Positions 14,597 through 19,878 of a DNA stretch of 19,878 bases are shown here, piece after piece. Origin of the DNA: Bacillota bacterium (GTDB taxonomy: Bacteria > Bacillota > Clostridia > Peptostreptococcales > Anaerovoracaceae); the NCBI GenBank assembly GCA_019420525.1, contig JAHZHA010000009.1:23210-43087 (forward strand). The letters are read 5' to 3'. The translations under genes and the position numbers were made by a program. Below the pieces are notes generated by a model that ran no database searches, was not told the DNA's origin, and saw only the letters and a list, made by a program, of their open reading frames with translations. Position 1 is the stretch's first letter, and each line of letters starts with the position of its first letter.

Positions 14597-14724
14597 TTTA
14601 TTTCTACACATAATATCTCACACCTTATATCTTTCTATCATGTAAATTTACGATTCTCCATGAATCGAATCCCGCAGAAAATAGTTATGGAACACCAAAA
14701 CCTTGATTGATTTTGGTGACGAAC

Positions 14725-14769
14725 AAGGATGTGTCGCAAAACGAAAGTTTTGTGGCACATCCTTTTTTT
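14725..14769 (+). terminator. Long hairpin with T-run at the edge of the IS remnant
   Basis: An 18-bp stem (14725-14742 with 14747-14764; two G-U pairs, GAAA loop) is followed by five further T. It has the form of an intrinsic terminator reading into the element from outside, such as is often seen at ends of clostridial insertion sequences. No plus-strand gene precedes it here. Confidence 0.65.
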
Positions 14770-14855
14770 CTTTAATAATGAAAGAGCTTCCAGCATGTGG
14801 AACATGTGCGGAGTTTTGGGTATGCAAAAGCCAGCCCAGCCCACAGATAAAATAG

Positions 14856-15120
14856 TCTTCGGCTTTATATAACAGGTTTGTTCTGTGGAATCTAGATAGA
14901 GATACTTCTCCAGGCTCTCACATCCTGCATCCGCTATCACTTCTTCATATCGGGCATGGTGAAACTGCTCCAGCTTCTTCAAAAGTGGCTAAAGTGTTTT
15001 TACATCATTTCGGTCAGAAAACAGCTCTATCCCGGTGATATACTCGCTATTCACTGCTATCTGCATGTTATATGCTGGTTTTAGTTGCCCGTTACACATG
15101 TGGTCTTCTTTCAGCCGCAT
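14856..15120 (-). pseudogene. IS1182-type transposase remnant
   Basis: Reading the minus strand, MRLKEDHMCNGQLKPAYNMQ, then IAVNSEYITGIELFSDRNDV, a TAG stop at 14991-14989, and LEQFHHARYEEVIADAGCES, then YLYLDSTEQTCYIKPKT. This is the central part of an IS1182-family DDE transposase (the NGQLKP-YN block and the ADAGYES-E-YLYL block, here with C in place of Y). The N-terminal domain and the C-terminal third are missing, and the frame carries the stop, so it is dead. It is a fragment left by an old insertion between the CD3324 gene and the surface-protein gene. Confidence 0.75.
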
Positions 15121-15198
15121 AGTTGTATGCAGAAAGGCAAAGAAAGTATGGCCGTCCGACCTCTCTGGGGCACGCTGCTAGGATTGCATCCCCACCGG

Positions 15199-15229
15199 AG
15201 ACAGGAACGGCCGTCCCGACACGGGACCG
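15199..15229 (+). repeat. Left arm of an imperfect inverted repeat flanking the surface-protein gene
   Basis: GGAACGGCCGTCC (15205-15217) is the exact reverse complement of 19445-19457. The flanks extend the match to about 26 of 32 positions. It lies 38 nt beyond the stop codon of the surface protein. Confidence 0.5.
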
Positions 15230-15266
15230 GGAGCACAGCCTTTGATACATTGCGCTCTTTTGCGTG

Positions 15267-18200
15267 CTATTTCTCCATATTTTTGCAGAAGCGCATCAGC
15301 ATCGCGGCCGCTTCGGATCTGGCCGCATGGCCCTGGGGATTCAGTGCATTGCCGTCGCCCTGGATCACCCCGGCCCCGCAGGCCCATTGCATGGCAGGGA
15401 TGGCATATTCGGAAATTTCTTGGGCGTCAATATAGGAAAGGATGTTGGTTTCTTCGCCGATGGACACATCATAGCCCTGCTTCTGGGCGTAGCGATACAA
15501 CATGGCCGCAAACTGCTCCCGGGTGATGGGATCGTCCGTGCCGAATCTGCCATCGCCATAGCCCCCTGCGATGCCTTCGGAGGCTGCCCAGCGAATCGCT
15601 TCCGAATACCACTGGCCCTGGCTCACATCATCAAAATCCATGGCGTAGTTGACCACGGGACTGCCCGCCTGCCGCCACAGGATGGTGACGATCATGGCGC
15701 GGCTGGTGGTACTGCCGGGGGCAAAGGTCGTATCGGATACGCCGTTCATCAGGCCGTGGGTGTAGGCATACCACACGGCGCTGCGATACCAGGCCCCTTC
15801 GGGAACATCGGTGAAAGGCAGGGCCGATGGTGCAAAGACGGCCTCCACGGTGACCTGGGATGCAGGCATCCGGAAGGACCAGACACCCTCCCCTTCCTCC
15901 GTGAGGGTCAGTTTGCCGCCATTGCTGCGGGTGACGGTGAGGGCGCTGAGAACATAGCCCTCCTCCGGCGTGACGGTAAGGCGGACAATTTCGCCCTCTT
16001 CGGCATAGCCTTTGGCCGCCGTGACCTTGCCGCCCTCCACGTTATCCGGCAGAATGACGGAATAGGTGGATGTGTCGGAAATATAATACCACTTGGCCCA
16101 GAACGCCTTGTCACCCAGATCGGCGGCGGTGATTTCCGTCACCGGTTTGCCTTTCAGCTCTTCATTGTCATACCAGCCGCCGAAATAATAACCGCTGCGG
16201 GTGATCTCTTTTTCGGCGGGCAGCGCTGCGCTGTTGCCATAGGTGTATTGGAAAATATAATTTCCATCGCCGTCCGGCGTGCTTCCGTCTATTTTCCCCT
16301 CATTGGGATGGAGGGTGATGGTGTAATTGTTAGCTTGCCACTTGGCCCAGAACACCTTGTCACCCAGGTCGGCGGCGGTAATTCGGGTCGCCGGGGACCC
16401 GGTGAGGCTCTCGTTGTCATACCAGCCTTGGAAGGTGTAGCCGGTGCGGGTGACATCGGTGGGCAGTTCCTTGCTGGTACCGTAGGTGTAGCTGGTGACA
16501 TCGCCACTGTTTATGCTGCCGCCGTTGGGATTCAGCGTGACATTGTAGGTGTTGGCCTGCCACTGGGCAACGAGTGCGATGACGCCATTATTTTCAGCTG
16601 TAAGGTTTTTGACCTCTTGCCCATCGGTATAGGTAGTATTGCCAACGCTCCACCCGGCGAAGGTATAGCCCGTGCGGGTGAATTTGTTTAGGGTGAGATT
16701 CTGCGCCGCATCGTAGAAGAAGCGCTGCTCGTAGATGCTGCCGCTGCCGCCGTTGGGGAGAAACTCCACGGTGTAGATGTTGGCCAGAAGCGTGGCCGCA
16801 CCGTCTCCATTGATGCCGATGTGATAGCCGGGATTGGCTCTCATGTCCAGATAATCCGCCGGATCTTTATCGCCCATACGGTCTTTCCAGTTTGTTACCG
16901 CCACCCCGGGAGTATACATGGTAACACTGATTTTCCAGCCGTCAGGCAGGGGCGAGGTAAGCTCAACCGCAGCGTTGGATTTGGCATCGTAATTGCGCAG
17001 ATAAAGGTCGCCGCCGGTATTGCCGCTGAGGACTGCCTCGCCGGAAAGCTTGAGGGTCTCCTGATTAATATACACACCGCCGCCCCGGACAGCGGTGTTG
17101 CCGGAGATTTTCACAGGTCCCGAAAGGGTCAGTTGGGCGTCATAGTCCACGCAGATGCCGCCGCCGGCAGGATGGTTTTCCCCGAGAGGCTCGCTGCCTG
17201 TCCGGTTGCCGGTGATGCTTCCGCCGGATATTGTATGGGAGCCGTCACGCAGATGGATGCCCCCGCCGTGATACCTGCACTGATTGCCGCTGATTTCGCC
17301 TGCTGTCATGCTGAAACTGCCTCTGTTTACAAACACGCCGCCGCCGAGGCTGCCGGACTCGTTCTGGCTGACAGCTCCTCCTGTCAGGTTGCACTTGCCG
17401 CCGGTTACACACACGCCACCGCCGTTGCTATTGGACTTGTTCTGGCTGACAGTTCCTCCTGCCAGATTGCACTCGCCGCCGGTTACATACACTCCACCGC
17501 CGTTTCCACTGGTATTGTTGCCGGTGATGCTGCCGCCCTGGATGGTGCAGGTGCCATCGTTCATATAAACGCCGCCGCCGTATGCGGCGGTGTTGTCGGT
17601 GATCGTACAGGTGAGAGTACACTCGCCGCCCGCCACACACACACCGCCACCGCTGCCGACTGTGGCGGCGTTGCCGCTGACGCTGCCGCTCTGGCTGGTA
17701 CAGGTGCCATTGTTCATATAAACGCCGCCGCCGACTGTGGCGGTGTTGTCGGTGATGCTGCTGCCCTGGATGGTGCAGGTGCCGCCCCTCACATACACCC
17801 CGCCGCCGTTTCCACTGACTTTGTTGCCGGTGATCGTGCAGGTGAGAGTGCATTTGCCGCCATCCACATACACCCCGCCGCCATCTGTGGCGGAGTTATC
17901 GGTGATATTGCCGCCGCTCTGGATGTTGCAGGTGCCATTGTTCACATACACTCCGCCGCCGATTGTGGCTTCGTTGCCGGTGATCGTACAGGAGAGAGTA
18001 CACTCGCCGCCCGCCACATACACTCCGCCGCCGTTTTTGGCATTGTTGTCGGTGATGCTGCCATTCTGGATGGTGCAGGTGCCCTTCAGCACATACACAC
18101 CACCGCCGCCGATTATGGCGGTGTTGCCGGTGATGCTGCCGCTATTGAAGTCGCACTTGCCGCCATTCACATACACTCCGCCGCCTTCTATGGCGGAGTT

Positions 18201-19181
18201 ATCGGTGATGCTGCCGTTCTGGATGGTACAGGTGCCATCCAGCACATACACACCGCCGCCGATTGTGGCTTCGTTGCCGGTGATACTGCCGCCGCTCTGG
18301 ATGGTGCAGGTGCCGCCGGTTACATACACTCCGCCGCCGCTGTTGGCATTGTTGCCGGTGATGCTGCCGCCACTCTGGATGGTGCAGGTGCCGCCGGTTA
18401 CACACACGCCGCCGCCTTCTGCGGCTTCGTTGCCGGTGATGCTGCCGCCCTGGATGGTGCAGGTATTGCCCTTCACATACACTCCGCCGCCCTGTGAGGA
18501 AGAATTGCGGGAGATACTGCCGCCCTGCATAGAAAAAGTGCCTTGGCCTACATACACACCGCTGCCATAAGAAATATTGTCTTTATCTTCGGAAACGCTG
18601 CCGCTGTTGGCATTGCCGGTGATGCTGCCGCCGTACAGAGAAAAGGTGGCTTGGTAGTTAATACTCACGCCCAGGGCGTTCCCTGCAATATTTCCGCCGT
18701 ACATATTGAGGGTGAGGTTCTGAATCCAAAAAGCGCTCCTCGTGCCGCCGGTGATGACGCCGCCGTTGAGATCGCAGTTTCCGGGAGAATCGCTTTTCTT
18801 CCAGAGTCCGGTTTCTTCATCGATATTGCCGTAGGTGACTTTGCTGCTCTGACAGTCGCAAAGGCAGAATGTTCGCGGATTCTTACCGCCAAAGAGAAAC
18901 CGGCTGCCATTCTGAAGTGTCAGCACATGGCCGTTGAGGCAAAGGTTGGCATCCTCTCCGTTCGGTACAGTTATATCTTTGGTCACGGTCAGATCTTCGG
19001 CCAAATAGTAGCTGCCGCCGCTGAGCTTTGAGCCATTCTGGTCAATATACTCCTGTGTCAATGCTATCCAGTCTGCATCTTCATGGCTGGTGTGATCCTG
19101 CGGCCCTGCCGCTGAAGCCGAAGCGGGCAGCAGCAAGCACAATATCAAGGAACAGAACACGCCGATGATTGTTTTTTTCAT
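15267..19181 (-). CDS. Secreted SLH-domain surface protein with beta-helix and InlB-type repeats
   Basis: The protein has 1304 residues. It starts with a signal peptide, MKKTIIGVFCSLILCLLLP, and an ASASA-A cleavage site (about 25). A pectate-lyase-like lead-in (about 30-200; ADWIALTQEYI, then LCLNGHVLTLQ) precedes about 20 right-handed parallel beta-helix coils (about 204-724) of GGGVYVxxGTCTIQxGSITGN type. Three Listeria-Bacteroides/InlB_B repeats follow (about 803-1033; GYTFAGW, GYTFQGWYDN, GYYFGGWYDN), then a divergent beta repeat (to about 1120) and three SLH domains (about 1125-1304; FTDVPEGAWYRSAVWYAYTHG and two more). SLH domains bind secondary cell-wall polymers, so the protein should be displayed on the cell surface as an adhesin or glycan-binding protein. 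A GGAGG site 7 nt before the ATG at 19181 fixes the start. Base composition is more GC-rich than the neighbours, and the flanks are mobile-element remnants. Confidence 0.9.
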   Translation of the reverse strand: MKKTIIGVFCSLILCLLLPASASAAGPQDHTSHEDADWIALTQEYIDQNGSKLSGGSYYLAEDLTVTKDITVPNGEDANLCLNGHVLTLQNGSRFLFGGKNPRTFCLCDCQSSKVTYGNIDEETGLWKKSDSPGNCDLNGGVITGGTRSAFWIQNLTLNMYGGNIAGNALGVSINYQATFSLYGGSITGNANSGSVSEDKDNISYGSGVYVGQGTFSMQGGSISRNSSSQGGGVYVKGNTCTIQGGSITGNEAAEGGGVCVTGGTCTIQSGGSITGNNANSGGGVYVTGGTCTIQSGGSITGNEATIGGGVYVLDGTCTIQNGSITDNSAIEGGGVYVNGGKCDFNSGSITGNTAIIGGGGVYVLKGTCTIQNGSITDNNAKNGGGVYVAGGECTLSCTITGNEATIGGGVYVNNGTCNIQSGGNITDNSATDGGGVYVDGGKCTLTCTITGNKVSGNGGGVYVRGGTCTIQGSSITDNTATVGGGVYMNNGTCTSQSGSVSGNAATVGSGGGVCVAGGECTLTCTITDNTAAYGGGVYMNDGTCTIQGGSITGNNTSGNGGGVYVTGGECNLAGGTVSQNKSNSNGGGVCVTGGKCNLTGGAVSQNESGSLGGGVFVNRGSFSMTAGEISGNQCRYHGGGIHLRDGSHTISGGSITGNRTGSEPLGENHPAGGGICVDYDAQLTLSGPVKISGNTAVRGGGVYINQETLKLSGEAVLSGNTGGDLYLRNYDAKSNAAVELTSPLPDGWKISVTMYTPGVAVTNWKDRMGDKDPADYLDMRANPGYHIGINGDGAATLLANIYTVEFLPNGGSGSIYEQRFFYDAAQNLTLNKFTRTGYTFAGWSVGNTTYTDGQEVKNLTAENNGVIALVAQWQANTYNVTLNPNGGSINSGDVTSYTYGTSKELPTDVTRTGYTFQGWYDNESLTGSPATRITAADLGDKVFWAKWQANNYTITLHPNEGKIDGSTPDGDGNYIFQYTYGNSAALPAEKEITRSGYYFGGWYDNEELKGKPVTEITAADLGDKAFWAKWYYISDTSTYSVILPDNVEGGKVTAAKGYAEEGEIVRLTVTPEEGYVLSALTVTRSNGGKLTLTEEGEGVWSFRMPASQVTVEAVFAPSALPFTDVPEGAWYRSAVWYAYTHGLMNGVSDTTFAPGSTTSRAMIVTILWRQAGSPVVNYAMDFDDVSQGQWYSEAIRWAASEGIAGGYGDGRFGTDDPITREQFAAMLYRYAQKQGYDVSIGEETNILSYIDAQEISEYAIPAMQWACGAGVIQGDGNALNPQGHAARSEAAAMLMRFCKNMEK
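15270..15825 (-). other. Three SLH domains (cell-wall anchor)
   Basis: SLH 1 begins FTDVPEGAWYRSAVWYAY with NGVSDTTFAPGSTTSRA. SLH 2 begins FDDVSQGQWYSEAIRWAA with GGYGDGRFGTDDPITREQ. SLH 3 is more divergent (YIDAQEISEYAIPAMQWACG, then GNALNPQGHAARSEAAAML). The TRAE-like motif appears as TSRA, TREQ and ARSE. Confidence 0.88.
16083..16775 (-). repeat. Three Listeria-Bacteroides (InlB_B) repeats
   Basis: Each unit runs from a V/ITL-x-PNGG strand through GYTFxGW to a final A-x-W strand (VAQWQA, WAKWQA, WAKWYY). Units 2 and 3 share TEITAADLGDK-like linkers, which points to recent duplication. Confidence 0.88.
17010..18580 (-). repeat. About 20 tandem 72-84 bp coding repeats (beta-helix coils)
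   Basis: Coils read GGGVYV, a turn (TGG, NNG, DGG), then (T/K/E)C(T/N)(I/L), QSG or GG, SITGN or SITDN, then a 3-5 residue loop. Coils 2-16 each carry a cysteine at the same register. Units differ by single codons and loop length, so this is a protein repeat and not a CRISPR array. Confidence 0.85.
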
Positions 19182-19485
19182 AATGCTTCCTCCCTCCGTT
19201 CCCCATGAGTCCGGCGAAAACGCCCCGCCATCATGGGAACTCATTTCCACGATGAAACGCTCTCCGAAAGTTCTTTCCGTTCTTTTATATTTCGCTGTTT
19301 TGCCCGGGAGCGAAGCGGGCTATAATTACTTTTATTTTATCATAAAAAGCCGATATTGCTATTACCCGTTTTGAAGGCAAAATGGCTGATATCCCGGGGA
19401 AAAAACCTCTCCGGTGGCGCAGTGTTATTGGAGATCCAGTGCCTGGACGGCCGTTCCTCTCTTCGCCGTATTGCACACAACCATC
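19182..19485. other. Intergenic region upstream of the surface-protein gene
   Basis: No gene was found. On the minus strand an A/T-rich stretch (about 19320-19345, TATGATAAAAT) is the best candidate for a promoter, but no good -35 was found. A CCCG/CGGG hairpin (about 19302-19318) would lie in the leader. The right inverted-repeat arm lies at 19433-19462. Confidence 0.4.
19433..19462 (-). repeat. Right arm of an imperfect inverted repeat flanking the surface-protein gene
   Basis: GGACGGCCGTTCC (19445-19457) is the reverse complement of 15205-15217; flanking bases agree at most positions. It lies about 250 nt upstream of the surface-protein start and directly before the recombinase remnant. 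Confidence 0.5.
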
Positions 19486-19863
19486 CTTACTTTCCCTCAG
19501 AGCGATGTCCGCTACATCGCTATCAACGACCACTTTGACAGCATCACCTCCAAAAGTACCGACAGTGACATTGCCGGTATTAAAAACTGGTTCAACGAAT
19601 TTTTCGCAAAGGATACAAGCCGAAAGATTCGTGCGGTACAAAAAGCAAAGGGCTAGCGTGGCGAAAGATTGACTGCCCATGTGCCGTATGGCTACATGAA
19701 AAATCCTGAAAATCCAAAGGAATGGGTGATCAGGGACAATCCCGAAGAAAATCGAGTGATTTTCTTCGACACCCATCCTGCCATTATTGAGAGGGTACAT
19801 ATCGAATATGACCTTGTTGGCTACATTCCCGTGGATGAACTGATAAAAGCGGAACAGGCATGA
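19486..19863 (+). pseudogene. Large serine recombinase remnant (nonsense mutation plus internal deletions)
   Basis: One frame reads FPQSDVRYIAINDHFDS, then IAGIKNWFNEFFAKDTSRKI and RAVQKAKG. A TAG stop at 19654-19656 follows, then RGERLTAHVPYGYMKNPENP, KEWVI, NPEENRVIFFDTHPAIIE and HIEYDLVGYIPVDELIKAEQ, ending at a TGA (19861-19863). The first part is the end of the resolvase catalytic domain of a transposon-type large serine recombinase. RGERL...PYGY is the start of the recombinase domain, NPEEN...THPAI a later piece of that domain, and HIEYDLVGY the C-terminus. The order is kept but several hundred residues are missing, including the N-terminal catalytic serine region. It is therefore a collapsed relic of an integrative or mobilisable element and cannot be active. 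Confidence 0.75.
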
Positions 19864-19878
19864 CCGAAATCATGCCTG

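Larger units (their letters stand above)
14640..15135. mobile_element. Degenerate IS1182-like insertion sequence fragment
   Basis: This region holds the transposase remnant, the 18-bp terminator-like hairpin at 14725 and a CACCAAAA (14692-14699) / TTTTGGTG (14711-14718) inverted pair near its edge. Complete terminal repeats and a target duplication were not found, so the boundaries are approximate. Confidence 0.5.

Noticed and set aside
15214..15228. GTCCCG/CGGGAC hairpin beyond the surface-protein stop as its terminator
   Set aside because: Only 6 bp and no T-run on the minus strand. It may simply belong to the inverted-repeat arm.
15264..16691. 475-residue open frame on the plus strand
   Set aside because: It is antisense to the SLH surface protein, has a Gly/Ala/Ile-rich meaningless composition and no ribosome binding site. 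The minus frame has signal peptide, InlB and SLH motifs.
16821..18570. Long plus-strand frames (558 and 277 residues) with AAGDAAA or TYTPPP repeats
   Set aside because: They are mirror translations of the GGGVYV coding repeats. The periodicity belongs to the real minus-strand protein.
17010..18580. Tandem repeats as a possible CRISPR array
   Set aside because: Unit length varies by codons, there are no unique spacers between exact repeats, and the frame is open throughout as a beta-helix.
19285..19800. 171-residue minus-strand ORF
   Set aside because: It is antisense to the recombinase relic, whose plus-strand reading has clear family motifs.

Overview
The window looks like a chromosomal segment of a low-to-mid GC Firmicute of the class Clostridia, probably a Lachnospiraceae-like gut anaerobe. 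The evidence is AGGAGG-type ribosome binding sites, sigma-A type promoters, a CD3324-family protein, a C_GCAxxG_C_C protein, DUF4825 and PadR modules, and an SLH-anchored surface protein with Listeria-Bacteroides repeats. The species cannot be named from the sequence alone. No tRNA, rRNA or CRISPR array was seen.

Layout. (1) 1-1897, minus strand: the start of a C_GCAxxG_C_C redox-type protein, an RNA 2'-phosphotransferase (kptA) and a LysR regulator. (2) 1898-5859: a divergent LysR/ABC control region with overlapping promoters and a 9-bp inverted repeat, then a two-gene heterodimeric ABC exporter with one degenerate ATP site, closed by a terminator. (3) 5887-9420, minus strand: an operon of acidic, Trp-rich cytosolic proteins (DUF4241, DUF4253, DUF4274 and a multi-CxxC DUF1963-like protein), headed by a tiny frameshifted zinc-knuckle ORF. 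It resembles an immunity-protein array without a toxin. Two related palindromes spaced exactly 40 bp apart lie upstream. (4) 9663-11350, plus strand: a PadR regulator, a membrane protein with an N-terminal permease-prefix (DUF1700-like) helical region, and a DUF4825 protein. The three genes overlap and end at a very strong terminator. (5) 11464-14463: a small membrane protein, then on the minus strand a decayed HNH nuclease, a SAM methyltransferase, a GNAT acetyltransferase, a Vat-like hexapeptide acetyltransferase and a CD3324-family protein. (6) 14464-19878: an accessory region. A broken IS1182-type transposase and a broken serine recombinase flank one 1304-residue secreted surface protein (about 20 right-handed beta-helix coils, three InlB-type repeats and three SLH domains), which also lies between imperfect inverted repeats.

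How it works together. The LysR protein probably controls the exporter. The PadR protein probably controls its own membrane-protein operon. The tandem palindromes probably control the DUF4241 operon. The 14-19.9 kb end is a recombination-scarred region carrying the surface protein. The most unusual items are the immunity-like operon with its tandem palindromes, the cysteine ladder running through about 15 consecutive beta-helix coils, and the inverted repeats around the surface gene.
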